A DNA stretch of 64,000 nucleotides from Paraburkholderia sp. SG-MS1. Lineage in GTDB: Bacteria > Pseudomonadota > Gammaproteobacteria > Burkholderiales > Burkholderiaceae. A program made the translations under genes and the position numbers. Positions 27,791-36,427 of the stretch are shown in pieces. Numbering within the stretch: the first letter of the stretch is position 1; each line of letters starts with the position of its first letter. Below the pieces are notes generated by a model, which was given only the letters and a program-made list of their open reading frames with translations, searched no databases and had not been told where the DNA came from. The stretch is taken from positions 43,874 to 107,873 of the forward strand of contig NZ_NPIH01000203.1 in assembly GCF_012275575.1 (NCBI RefSeq). Reading direction: 5' to 3'.

Positions 27791-27849
27791 ATGCAACCCT
27801 TCGTTCAAGCGGCGGCATGACGGCGCCGCTTAATTCAAACGTTAGATGC
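27791..27849 (+). repeat. attC-like (integron cassette) recombination site
   Basis: The segment has the architecture of an integron attC site: a left simple-site half (ATGCAAC, 27791-27797), TTCGTTCAAGCGGCG, a short variable centre, CGCCGCTTAATTCAAAC, and the core GTTAGATGC at 27841. AAGCGGCG and CGCCGCTT pair perfectly. From memory, the outer parts (TTCGTTCAAGC, GGCTTAACTCAAGCGTTAGATGC) are nearly those of the aadA-cassette attC. The next gene starts one base after the site, as in cassettes. No integrase and no second attC were found. Confidence 0.6.
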
Positions 27850-27850
27850 T

Positions 27851-28594
27851 ATGAAAACCATCGCCGTGTGCCCAGATTGCATTCAAGAAGCATCAAAGGA
27901 TGGGAGGCAGCCCAAGTTCAATCCCATAGCTGGCGAACTCGATGACAATGGCATGATTCATGTCACCTGCGACCGAGGGCACAGGGGAGTCGTTCTATAC
28001 AACGCCCGCAGATACGAAGTACTCGTGAAATCAGCCGCTCGTGCAGCGCTCGACGGATATACAAATGAAGTCGTAGCCGTTATGTCCACGGCACTAGAAC
28101 GCATGTACGAGTTCTACATCCGTGTCTCGTCCCGGGCAAAGGGAGTGCCGGAAGAAACGGTTGAGTTGGCTTGGAAGAATGTCTCAGCGCAGTCAGAACG
28201 CCAATTTGGTGCATTTCAGTTCCTCTACATGCTTGACCAGAGCCGCCCGTTCAAGCTTGAGCCACGCATTACCGAGACGCGCAACAAAGTCGTCCACCGA
28301 GGCAAGATTGTGCGGGAGGCTGAGGCACTCGAGTTTGCTGAAAATGTCTATGGCGTAATCCAGCACCTTCAGACAGAGCTTCAATCGAAGTTTCCCAAAT
28401 GCGTAGCCGCAGAGGCCGAGCGGGAGATGAAAGTCCAGCAGTCGCAAGTGCCGGATGGTGTTAACCACATCAAAATGTCCAACGCCACCGTGAATGTGGA
28501 CAAGTCTAAGAACGAGGGCATCGGAGTCGTGACCAAGTTCATTGAGCATGTTGCAGCCATACATCAGACGCGCGAGCGCGGCTTTCCCGCATAG
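27851..28594 (+). CDS. zinc-ribbon plus HEPN-like protein (putative RNase)
   Basis: The protein is 247 aa. The N-terminus has C7-x2-C10 (CPDC) and C40-x3-H44 (CDRGH), a likely zinc ribbon. The middle is all-helical and contains RNKVVH at residues 144-149, matching the HEPN motif R-(polar)-x3-H in RxxxxH spacing; many HEPN proteins are RNases in toxin-antitoxin or phage-defence systems. The C-terminus is polar. The ATG at 27851 has no Shine-Dalgarno sequence and follows the attC-like site by one base. A hairpin (28617-28640, ACCACCA/TGGTGGT) lies after the stop. The HEPN call rests on one motif and the predicted helices. Confidence 0.55.
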   Translation: MKTIAVCPDCIQEASKDGRQPKFNPIAGELDDNGMIHVTCDRGHRGVVLYNARRYEVLVKSAARAALDGYTNEVVAVMSTALERMYEFYIRVSSRAKGVPEETVELAWKNVSAQSERQFGAFQFLYMLDQSRPFKLEPRITETRNKVVHRGKIVREAEALEFAENVYGVIQHLQTELQSKFPKCVAAEAEREMKVQQSQVPDGVNHIKMSNATVNVDKSKNEGIGVVTKFIEHVAAIHQTRERGFPA

Positions 28595-28852
28595 CATCAA
28601 AAATTCGTCCAAATCGACCACCACTTCGTGATGGTGGTTTAGCTCAGGGGCTGGTTGAATCCACCGTCGAACTGAGCCGTTCGCCACGCGACAACAGACG
28701 CCGGGATAAGTGCAAAACGCATGAGTCATGCAGTCGGCCATTTTAAGACGCTCAAAGGATTGCGGGAATCGCCAACAACCGGTGCTCCGCTCCGTCGGTT
28801 AATCGCTCGCTTCTGTCGTTTACACTGCTTCCGGGTAAGTTTTCGGAGACCG

Positions 28853-29206
28853 ATGATGAACGAGATCGAAGCTTTAGCGGCTCGGATTGACCATGAAAGG
28901 GATGTTGATGCACTGCGCATCGGGATTGCGGACCTGACCTCTCGTTTGATCCGAGAGCGGCGTGACAACCTTGGCTATTGGGAAAAGCACTGGTTTGCGC
29001 AGACGCTTGCCGCTCTCGCGTGGAATATCGGAGGCGGGCATCGCGACTCAACCGCTTGGCTTCGCCTGTCTCTTGTGGCGCTCGAAACGGCACTGACACC
29101 GCAGGACCGACGCAACGAAAATTACACTCCGCGAAACGCGGCTGTAGAGGCGTTGACAGCAGACACGCTGCTTGCCAATGTGCGGGCGCTTGGGGCAAGT
29201 GTTTAG
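28853..29206 (+). CDS. 117-aa hypothetical protein upstream of the KAP-like NTPase
   Basis: The protein is soluble and mostly helical: EIEALAARIDHERDVDALRIG at the start, then WEKHWFAQTLAALAWNIGG. The start at 28853 (or 28856) follows TCGGAGACCG. The stop lies 55 bp before the NTPase gene, so the two are probably one operon. I do not recognise it; in such pairs the small protein is often an effector, adaptor or immunity partner, which here is speculation. Confidence 0.55.
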   Translation: MMNEIEALAARIDHERDVDALRIGIADLTSRLIRERRDNLGYWEKHWFAQTLAALAWNIGGGHRDSTAWLRLSLVALETALTPQDRRNENYTPRNAAVEALTADTLLANVRALGASV

Positions 29207-29261
29207 GTTCTGCAGGGGCAGGACCGCTGCCGAAAATGATAGGCCATAAAATGGGAGGCAC

Positions 29262-30926
29262 ATGATCCGGGGCGTGATCGACAACGTTATATCCGACTTT
29301 TTAGACACCCAGAATTCTGAGGTTTTGGCGATTAGCGGGAAATGGGGTGTTGGCAAGACCTATGCCCTTCAGTCAATGATTGATTCTTATGCGGGCACCG
29401 GTTCGCTTGGTTGGTACTCGTATGTCTCCGCGTTTGGCGCGAAATCGATCGGCGAACTGCGATCCATGATTCTGGTCAAGACGAGACGTTTTCCCGTTCA
29501 ACATGACAAGCTGGAAAAGGCCGTCGAGAACGCCGAGACGTTCTTTGCAAAGGGACGCGGGCTGGCAATCTGGAAGGCCTTAACGGCGTCGGCGGACAAA
29601 ATCCCCATTGTCGGCAAGCAGGTCACAGTTTTGTTGGAGACCGTTGCAACTTCGCTTATCAGCAAAACTATCGTGTGTATCGATGATATCGAACGGCTTG
29701 GCTCGGGCATTGAGATGGACGACCTTTTGGGCCTTGTGTCGGAACTAAAGGTCGAATCGCAGTGCAAGATCATTTTGCTCTTTAATGAAGAACAGTTAGG
29801 CGAGCGCGCAAAGCAATACCAACGGGCTAGCGAAAAGGTGATAGACAAGAAGCTGGAGTTTGTGACGACCGCTGCGGAAGCTATTGAAATCGGCCTTCCC
29901 GCTGACACGCCAATGCGTGAGTACGTCGTTCCCTGCATCGAAAAGCTTGATATCAACAATATCCGCACCATTCAAAAAATCGCTCACGGACTCACTATTG
30001 TTCATGGACTTATCCCTGACTGCTCCGAAGACGTCAAGAGGCAAGGGGCGGTCGCCGTCGCCGTTTTTGCAGGGGCTTTATATGAATCGGGCCGGGGCTT
30101 TCCTAAACCTGAACATATTATTAGCTATAACTGGTTCTCCGCCGCGATGCGCGAGGAAAGTGAGGCAATCGATGACGCGTGGCGAGAAAAGCTGCACGCC
30201 TGTGGGTTCTTGCACAGTGACGAATTCGATACGGAAGTGCTGTCCATACTCAAGAATGGCTATGCGCACGGCTCCGAGCTAGTGAAGCACGCTCAAGCTT
30301 TGGACGAAGTCGTAGGCAGAGGGCAGTTAGACGCGGTCTTTACAGCCGCGTGGAACACTTTCCACGACCGGATCGACGGATCAGCCGAACAGCTGGTGCA
30401 GCAGTTCGTCGATGCCGTTGAAATTGCGGCAACTGTCATAACTCCGCTCAATTTAAACAGCACGGTAACGCTGCTCCGTGAACTGGATTTCAGCGCGGAG
30501 GCCGACGCCTTGATCGAGAGATACGTACAGCTTAATGCGGGCCGCACCGGTCTCTTTAGGATCGACGATTCGCCGTGGAGCAAAGATATAAATGACGAGA
30601 CGCTCAGGAAACGTTTTGCGGAGATTGTGACGGAAGACGAAGGGCCGCTTGAGTTGGCTGCGGCGGCGACGATCCTTCTCGAGGAAGGACATTGGGACGA
30701 CCGGTTGCAAGCCGCGCTGTTGAAGGCTTCGCCCAACGACTTTGTGACTTTGTTCAAAGAATATCAGGGTGACAGTCTCCGGCCGTTGCTTGATCAACTC
30801 TACCGGGCCGCGCACAGGAGGGGAGAGGAAACAGAACCGATTGCAGGTGTGGTCAGCGCCGCGCTGGATCAGATTTCGACAGAATCGAAACTCAATGAGA
30901 TTCGTATCCGTCGCATGCGCCGCTAG
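29262..30926 (+). CDS. KAP-like P-loop NTPase
   Basis: The protein is 554 aa. Walker A is ISGKWGVGKTYAL with Lys32, and Walker B is IVCIDDIERL with Asp141/Asp142; G-x-W-G-x-GK(T/S) together with DD(I/L)(E/D)R is the KAP/STAND-type pattern. A sensor-like KIILLFNEEQL (about 169-179) follows. The remainder (about 200-554) is helical and repeat-like. The start follows GGGAGGCAC. KAP NTPases are frequent in bacterial defence islands. No transmembrane insert is obvious, unlike many KAP proteins. A terminator lies 14 bases after the stop. Confidence 0.75.
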   Translation: MIRGVIDNVISDFLDTQNSEVLAISGKWGVGKTYALQSMIDSYAGTGSLGWYSYVSAFGAKSIGELRSMILVKTRRFPVQHDKLEKAVENAETFFAKGRGLAIWKALTASADKIPIVGKQVTVLLETVATSLISKTIVCIDDIERLGSGIEMDDLLGLVSELKVESQCKIILLFNEEQLGERAKQYQRASEKVIDKKLEFVTTAAEAIEIGLPADTPMREYVVPCIEKLDINNIRTIQKIAHGLTIVHGLIPDCSEDVKRQGAVAVAVFAGALYESGRGFPKPEHIISYNWFSAAMREESEAIDDAWREKLHACGFLHSDEFDTEVLSILKNGYAHGSELVKHAQALDEVVGRGQLDAVFTAAWNTFHDRIDGSAEQLVQQFVDAVEIAATVITPLNLNSTVTLLRELDFSAEADALIERYVQLNAGRTGLFRIDDSPWSKDINDETLRKRFAEIVTEDEGPLELAAAATILLEEGHWDDRLQAALLKASPNDFVTLFKEYQGDSLRPLLDQLYRAAHRRGEETEPIAGVVSAALDQISTESKLNEIRIRRMRR

Positions 30927-30940
30927 TCGAAGATGTGAAA

Positions 30941-30965
30941 GAGCCCGCGACCTTGCGGGCTCTCT
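30941..30965 (+). terminator. terminator after the KAP-like NTPase
   Basis: GAGCCCGC and GCGGGCTC form an 8-bp stem with a 6-base loop, followed by TCTGTAT. Confidence 0.75.
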
Positions 30966-31658
30966 GTATAGGCCGGGCTTGCCAGAATCGCCTCGCTAGC
31001 GCTGGGTCATGCAACTGTGGGCGCGTACGTGCGATGACTTGAATGCAGCTCAACAGATCCTGCGAGCATGCCAGCATCGGAATCAGATGTGAGCTATGTC
31101 CGCTGGGATCGACAATGCCAGACGGGGGAAGGGACTCGCGAGAGGATTTTGAACGACCGCTATCGGCAGGCTCGAAGGTCTGTTGAGGGTCGACTTCAGT
31201 CCTCCACGTTGTCCGATCCGGGTGCCCCAGGGCCGTCATCAGATGGAGCGCCACACGTAACAAAGGCTAGTCAGCCTTCTACGAAATTGCGGTGGGAATA
31301 GGCAAAGCACCGATCAATCACCCTCGCCCCTACTCGCTCTTATCCAATTGGCCAATCCCAACATTTAGGCGCAAGACTAAATCCAAGATGGCCGGCCGCC
31401 CTTATAATTACCAAGTCGCAGGGAAACACCCAGCGATCAGGTTTGACAGCCTGCCTACTAAACCCGCACGCCTGCTCAGTCAGGCCGTGCGTCTACCCCT
31501 GCACGTCCATCTTCTATGGGCGGGTCGTGGTGGGAGAGCCGCAAGGCTCGCTGGTTTGGTTTAGTGCCAGTCTGTCAATCCCGCCACGTGCCCGCTCACC
31601 CCCTTCCCAAAAGAAGCAAGTGTCCGGGCTCCCAGCAAGTCAACAGGGAGATCGCACC
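30966..31658. other. non-coding or decayed stretch with Ash-like leader
   Basis: Nearly 700 bases without a convincing full gene. The left half (to about 31300) has only short open frames. In 31443-31600 the plus frame encodes FYGRVVVGEPQGSLVWF, which resembles the conserved core of Ash-type proteins found in P4-like satellite phages (recollection). It reads in frame into the next gene but may instead be a separate remnant or leader. Confidence 0.4.
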
Positions 31659-32060
31659 ATGCCCAAGTCCATCAAAAATCAACCGGCTTCGCGTCCGCCA
31701 GTCGACGCACTCCAGTACGAAAAGCTTGCCCTATCCGCGTTCGATTTATGCGACCGGCAGGTGGGTCAACTGGACACCTTGATCACACTCGCGTCCTCGA
31801 TAGTTAGAAATCCTGCCATTACGCGCGACGAAAGAAAGCGCCGCCAAACGCTACTCGAACTACTGCTGGACACAACCGAGCAATATCAGCAGGAACTCGA
31901 ATGCGACCGCGAGTTGTTCCAGGTGATTGCTCTCGACGCGAAGGGCATCCCGCGCAGCCGCCTCACCGCGCAGCATGCGACGAACTTGCTGGCTGAAGCA
32001 TCGCAGAGAGCAAAAGCGACCTCGACCGCAACGCAGCAACCGTCCACCGCCCCGCACTAA
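31659..32060 (+). CDS. 133-aa hypothetical protein
   Basis: The start at 31659 follows ACAGGGAG with good spacing. The protein is soluble and helical: DALQYEKLALSAFDLCDRQV, then TRDERKRRQTLLELLLDTT and a Gln/Ala/Ser/Thr-rich tail. The same frame remains open upstream to 31443 and there contains the Ash-like stretch; a longer product starting there is possible. I do not recognise the family. It is the last gene of the low-GC region, convergent with hemY. Confidence 0.5.
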   Translation: MPKSIKNQPASRPPVDALQYEKLALSAFDLCDRQVGQLDTLITLASSIVRNPAITRDERKRRQTLLELLLDTTEQYQQELECDRELFQVIALDAKGIPRSRLTAQHATNLLAEASQRAKATSTATQQPSTAPH

Positions 32061-32100
32061 GCGATCAAATCAGGCACCCCACAACAGGCAACGCCAGCAC

Positions 32101-32133
32101 AAAAACAATGGCCGCAGCAAAAGCTGCGGCCAT
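32101..32133 (-). terminator. terminator of the hem operon
   Basis: ATGGCCGCAGC and GCTGCGGCCAT are perfect 11-bp complements around a 4-base loop. On the minus strand the stem is followed by TGTTTTT, so it should stop transcripts coming from hemY. Confidence 0.8.
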
Positions 32134-32208
32134 CGAGTAGCGATTGGAGAGGCTTAAGGCGGTGCGCCAGAAATCAGGAACGCACGCACCGCTACCACCA
32201 CCAAACCC

Positions 32209-33399
32209 TCAAACAATATTCATAGCCAACGCACTCTCCCGATAATGCTGACTAGCCTTATCGCTATCCCCAAGCTGCTCATGCAACCTTGCCAACGCCC
32301 GATGCGAACGAATCCGCAACGTCTCGTTATCCGCCAGCTTCAAAGCCCGCTCAAGAAACGACTGCGCCTTCCCCCACAACTGCTGATGCAGGCACAACCG
32401 CCCCAACGCAAACATCAAATCCGCATCTTCCGGCCGATCCTTCTGCCACCCCTCCGCCTTCTGAATCAGCGGCAACGCATCCCCCCCCGCCGTATCCGGA
32501 TAACGCCGCAACAACCGCGCGTCCCAATTCTGCGCGAGCGCTTCCTCGACGATCTTGCGCGCTTCCTGCGGTCGGTTCAGCGCCACCAGCAATTCGGCGG
32601 CGAGGTCCGCGAGACGCGGCGAGTGACGCTCGGTCGCCGACAGCGAATTCCACAACTCCAGCAACGCGTCCGCGTTATGACGACGGTCGCGCAACAGGTT
32701 CTCCGCCGCCAGTTGACGCAGACGCACCGCCACCGCCGGATGAATCGCCTCGCGCTTTTCCAGCGTCTTGACGAGCTTGAGCACTTCGCCCCAGTTCTTC
32801 AATTGCTGCTGCGCGCGCAACATGATCTGCTGCGCGTGAATGCGCCGGCCGCCCTGCGACTGCATTTCGGTCAGCGCGGTCAACGCACCGTCCGCGTCGC
32901 GGCCGTCGGCGCGCATGTCGGCGGTGGCCATCAGGCGCGCGTCCTGCCAGTCGGCCTCGTCGATCTTCGCGAGCCATTCGTCGCGCCGCGCATATTCATG
33001 CATCCGATGCGCGGCAGTGGCCGCGATCAAACCGGCTGCGCCCTTGTTGTCGCCGTTCGCGAGCGCATCCTTCGCGGCTTTTTCGGCGCGGGAAAAACGT
33101 CCCGCATAAAGGTTGCCAATTGCGTCACGCAGCGCGGCGTGCGCCTTCGCGACACGCGCGCGCGCACGGTACGCGGCCACGCGCTGCGGCATGCGCCAGA
33201 TATTGCGGATGATGCGCAACAGCGCATACAGCAGGATGAACAGCACCACCAGCCCGACCACGAACAGATTCAACGAAATGTCCACGCGGTACGGCGGATA
33301 GATCAGCAGCACCTGCCCGGTGTCGAAGCGCCCCGCCACCGCCAGCACCACCGCGATGGCGAACAGAAACGCCAGCCATAGAAGTCCCCGGATCGCCAT
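32209..33399 (-). CDS. hemY: HemY protein (haem operon, TPR membrane protein)
   Basis: This 396-aa protein has two N-terminal helices (MAIRGLLWLAFLFAIAVVL and LFVVGLVVLFILLYALL) followed by TPR-like helical repeats. The KAHAALRDAIGNLYAGRFSRAEKAAKDAL stretch, split here by the HemY_N motif, and the tail GRLCLHQQLWGKAQSFLE are typical. It is the proteobacterial HemY, not the Gram-positive oxidase of the same name. It lies 2 bp after hemDX and is translationally linked to it. Proposed roles involve coordinating late haem-synthesis enzymes. Confidence 0.93.
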   Translation of the reverse strand: MAIRGLLWLAFLFAIAVVLAVAGRFDTGQVLLIYPPYRVDISLNLFVVGLVVLFILLYALLRIIRNIWRMPQRVAAYRARARVAKAHAALRDAIGNLYAGRFSRAEKAAKDALANGDNKGAAGLIAATAAHRMHEYARRDEWLAKIDEADWQDARLMATADMRADGRDADGALTALTEMQSQGGRRIHAQQIMLRAQQQLKNWGEVLKLVKTLEKREAIHPAVAVRLRQLAAENLLRDRRHNADALLELWNSLSATERHSPRLADLAAELLVALNRPQEARKIVEEALAQNWDARLLRRYPDTAGGDALPLIQKAEGWQKDRPEDADLMFALGRLCLHQQLWGKAQSFLERALKLADNETLRIRSHRALARLHEQLGDSDKASQHYRESALAMNIV

Positions 33400-33401
33400 G
33401 A

Positions 33402-35420
33402 TTAACCTCGGCTCCGGTATTGATTGACGGCCTGCAGGCTCGTGTCCAAATTCGGCAGCGCAACCGCCGCCGAACCGGCATCCACCTGCTTGACCAGATC
33501 GAGCACGGTCTGCGTCTGTTTCGACGAGTTGTCGAAGTAGCGCGTGAGCGCGTTTTGCGCCGCCTGCAGATCGGACTTCAGCGTGGTCTGGTTGCGCGAG
33601 AGCAGCGCGAGTCGCGCGGACAGCAAACGCAGCTTCACGTTCTGACGCACGAAGTAGCCTTGATCGGGCGCGGTCAGCATCGCGTCGGCGTTATCGATGC
33701 GGCGCACGTGCACGAGGCTCGTCAACTGGTCGCCGATACCAGCGGTCACTTCCTTCAACCACACTTCCCAGCGCGGCTTGCCGGTGGCCGCGGCGACCTT
33801 CTCGGTGTCGGCCCACGTGGCCGCGCGCGGCGTCGCGTGCGGGATCGGCGCTTCGCCGGAAAGCGGCAGGTCGTCGATGTGGTCGATCGCGTTGTCGAGC
33901 TTGATCGCGAGACCGGTGAGGTCGGTGGAAGGCGCGGCCTTCAGCTTGTCGATGTCCAGCGCAATGGCCTTGCGCACGGCCACCGCCTGCGTGCTGTCCG
34001 ATGCGGCGAGGCGCGTGTCCGCGCTTTGCAGCGCGAACAGCGCGAGCTGCGTGTTGCCGGTGAGCTGCAACTGCTGGCTCGCGGCCGACAGCATCTGTGC
34101 GACTTCGGCGAGCGTCCAGTCGTCGCGATTGCGCGCGAGGTCCGTGTACTGCTGTTGCAGCGCCTGCTGCGCGGCTTGCGTATCGGCGAGCTTGCCAGTC
34201 ACCTGCGCGACCTGCGCATCCGCCTGATGCACGGTCGCGAGCGCCTGCTCGATCTTGATGCGCAGTTCGTTCGCCTGGGTGTCGTTGGCTTGCTGGCGCT
34301 GCGCGAGCTGCTGCTCGGTGCGCTCCAGCTTGCGGTTCAGCGCAAAGCCGGCCACGCCCACCGCGCAAGCGATGATCACCACCACGAACCACAAGAGCGG
34401 CAAGCTCGCGTTGCGGCGCTTTTGCGCTTCGTACGGCGTGAAGGGTTGATTCGGCGGCAACGGGGTGCTCGCGGCCGGCTGGGGAGAAGCGTTCTTGGAT
34501 TCGTTCGTTTCAGTCATGCGTGATTTAGCCGGTGATTGAGCCGGGTTGGACGGTACCGGTTGAACTACGGCCGGATCGGCGGCAAGCAGCGCGCGGACAA
34601 TGCGCTCGTCGCCCGCACCGGACACCGTAATCCTATCAAAACCCAATGCCCGCGCGGTTTGCGAGATACGGGGATGTGGCGTGACGAGCGGCGCGCGTTT
34701 GAGTTGCACGATTTCGTCGGCGGTCAGGTGCTCCTGCGCGAGTTCGTGCAGATTGCGCACGCCTTCGGAACTGGTGAGCAGCCACGCATGCGGCGCGCCG
34801 GCGAGCAACGCGTGCACGCGCGCCCAGCCGCCGATCGACGGCTCCGGCACGATGCGCCGGTAGGCGGCCACCGCTTCGACTTCGGCGCCCGCTTCGCGCA
34901 GGCGGTCGGCGAGCCATTCACGGCCGCCGTCGCCGCGCACGATCAAGACGCGCTTGCCTTCGAGACTCGTTGCGCCGAGCGATGTCTCGATCGCGGCATA
35001 GAGACCTTCGGAATCGAAGCTCGCCGATTCGTCGTCGTTGGGGGAGGCGGGGCTGATCACCTGATGCGCCGGGGCCGCGACGCCGTGGCGTGCCAGTGCC
35101 TGCACGCTGCCCGGCCCGACCACGCCGACCGGCAACGCATGCGGCCAGATGCCGTCGCGGCGCGCGAACGCGTGATCGACGGCGTTCGGCGACACGAACA
35201 CGACTAGCGCATAGCGTTCGAGCGAGGCGAGCGCCGCGCGCAAGGGGGCATCGTCTGCCACAGGTGCGATGTCGATCAGCGCGAATTCGAGCGAGACGAC
35301 ACCGGCAGCGTCGAGCTGTTTGATCAACTCGCTCGACTGACCGGCCGGTCGCGTAATCACGACCGTGAACGCCGCCTTGTCGGCGGAGGAACTAGTGTTG
35401 CCTGGGATGTCGGCTGCCAT
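33402..35420 (-). CDS. hemDX: fused uroporphyrinogen-III synthase / HemX
   Basis: The product is about 672 aa and joins two normally separate proteins. Residues 1 to about 270 are HemD (FTVVITRPAGQSSELIKQL, VVFVSPNAVDHAF, VLIVRGDGGREWLADRL, WLLTSSEGV), which closes hydroxymethylbilane to uroporphyrinogen III. After a Pro/Ser-rich linker comes HemX, with one helix (LPLLWFVVVIIACAVGVAGF) and a long coiled-coil/TPR-like periplasmic part (QQLAQRQQANDTQANELRIK). The ATG at 35420 overlaps the hemC stop (TGATG); a GTG at 35423 is less likely. Such fusions are known from Burkholderia relatives. Confidence 0.92.
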   Translation of the reverse strand: MAADIPGNTSSSADKAAFTVVITRPAGQSSELIKQLDAAGVVSLEFALIDIAPVADDAPLRAALASLERYALVVFVSPNAVDHAFARRDGIWPHALPVGVVGPGSVQALARHGVAAPAHQVISPASPNDDESASFDSEGLYAAIETSLGATSLEGKRVLIVRGDGGREWLADRLREAGAEVEAVAAYRRIVPEPSIGGWARVHALLAGAPHAWLLTSSEGVRNLHELAQEHLTADEIVQLKRAPLVTPHPRISQTARALGFDRITVSGAGDERIVRALLAADPAVVQPVPSNPAQSPAKSRMTETNESKNASPQPAASTPLPPNQPFTPYEAQKRRNASLPLLWFVVVIIACAVGVAGFALNRKLERTEQQLAQRQQANDTQANELRIKIEQALATVHQADAQVAQVTGKLADTQAAQQALQQQYTDLARNRDDWTLAEVAQMLSAASQQLQLTGNTQLALFALQSADTRLAASDSTQAVAVRKAIALDIDKLKAAPSTDLTGLAIKLDNAIDHIDDLPLSGEAPIPHATPRAATWADTEKVAAATGKPRWEVWLKEVTAGIGDQLTSLVHVRRIDNADAMLTAPDQGYFVRQNVKLRLLSARLALLSRNQTTLKSDLQAAQNALTRYFDNSSKQTQTVLDLVKQVDAGSAAVALPNLDTSLQAVNQYRSRG

Positions 35421-36427
35421 CACACGCCGGTCGCCGCGCTGTCGTCGCGTGAGGCGGCGGCGGGGCCGCTGGCGGTGCTGAGCGCGCGCACGATGTCCAT
35501 CGCGCCTTGCTGTTCAAGCTCGCTCGCCACTTCCTGGCCGAGCGCAAGCGCGCGTTCAACGGTGGGCGCGGGCGCCGAGGCCTGCGCACTCAACACACGC
35601 TGACCATCCGGCGTAGCGACGATGCCGCGCAGATGCAGCGCGCCGTCATGCCAGCTCGCGTACGCGGCGAGCGGCACTTCGCAACTGCCGCCAAGCGCGC
35701 GCGACACCATGCGCTCCGCTTCGACGGCCGCCGCCGTGTGTTCGTGATGCAACGGCGCGAGCCACGCCGCGAGGTCCGCGCGACCGGCACGAATCTCGAT
35801 GCCGAGCGCGCCCTGCCCCGCTGCGGGCAAGCTGTCTTCAGGATCGAGCAGCGCACGGATGCGATCGCCGAGACCCAGGCGCTTCAAACCGGCCGCAGCA
35901 AGAATGATCGCCGCGTAATTGCCGCGATCGAGTTTCGACAGACGCGTATCCAGGTTGCCGCGCAACGGCCGCACTTCGAGATGCGGATAACGCATGCGCA
36001 GCATCGCCTCGCGCCGCAGGCTGGAGGTGCCGACCACGGCACCAGCGGGCAACGCGGCCAGCGAGTCGTATTCGTTGGATACCAGCGCGTCGCGCGGGTC
36101 TTCGCGCTCCATGATCGTGGACAGCGCAAAGCCCTCGGGCAACTCCATCGGCACGTCTTTGAGCGAGTGCACCGCGAGATCGGCGCGGCCATCGGCCAAT
36201 GCGGCTTCGAGTTCCTTGACGAACAAACCCTTACCACCGACTTTCGACAAGGTGCGATCGAGAATTTGATCGCCACGTGTCGTCATTCCGAGGATTTTTA
36301 CGTCGCAAGATGGATATAATTTGTGCAGCGCACATCGCACATGCTCCGCTTGCCACATGGCCAGGCGGCTTTCTCTCGACGCAATCACAAGCGTGTGGGG
36401 TGGCGTGGAAAACGTCTCGGTGTTCAT
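35420..36427 (-). CDS. hemC: porphobilinogen deaminase (hydroxymethylbilane synthase)
   Basis: This 335-aa enzyme polymerises four porphobilinogens. It has [18 protein letters not shown], the [13 protein letters not shown] motif, [11 protein letters not shown] and the cofactor-attaching Cys in [12 protein letters not shown]. The start at 36427 gives the family length. It heads the operon hemC-hemDX-hemY and is divergent from ppc, as in other beta-proteobacteria. Confidence 0.96.
   Translation of the reverse strand: MNTETFSTPPHTLVIASRESRLAMWQAEHVRCALHKLYPSCDVKILGMTTRGDQILDRTLSKVGGKGLFVKELEAALADGRADLAVHSLKDVPMELPEGFALSTIMEREDPRDALVSNEYDSLAALPAGAVVGTSSLRREAMLRMRYPHLEVRPLRGNLDTRLSKLDRGNYAAIILAAAGLKRLGLGDRIRALLDPEDSLPAAGQGALGIEIRAGRADLAAWLAPLHHEHTAAAVEAERMVSRALGGSCEVPLAAYASWHDGALHLRGIVATPDGQRVLSAQASAPAPTVERALALGQEVASELEQQGAMDIVRALSTASGPAAASRDDSAATGV

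Noticed and set aside
28595..28852. A second attC site closing a HEPN gene cassette
   Set aside because: No GTTRRRY core with matching arms is present; only a simple hairpin (ACCACCA/TGGTGGT) follows the gene, so a complete cassette cannot be claimed.
30892..31263. 123-codon minus-strand frame after the KAP-like gene
   Set aside because: No ribosome-binding site or recognisable pattern, and it overlaps the terminator of the NTPase gene.
25430..32200. Integrase, transposase or IS ends bounding the island
   Set aside because: I found no DDE, tyrosine or serine recombinase motifs and no convincing terminal inverted or flanking direct repeats.
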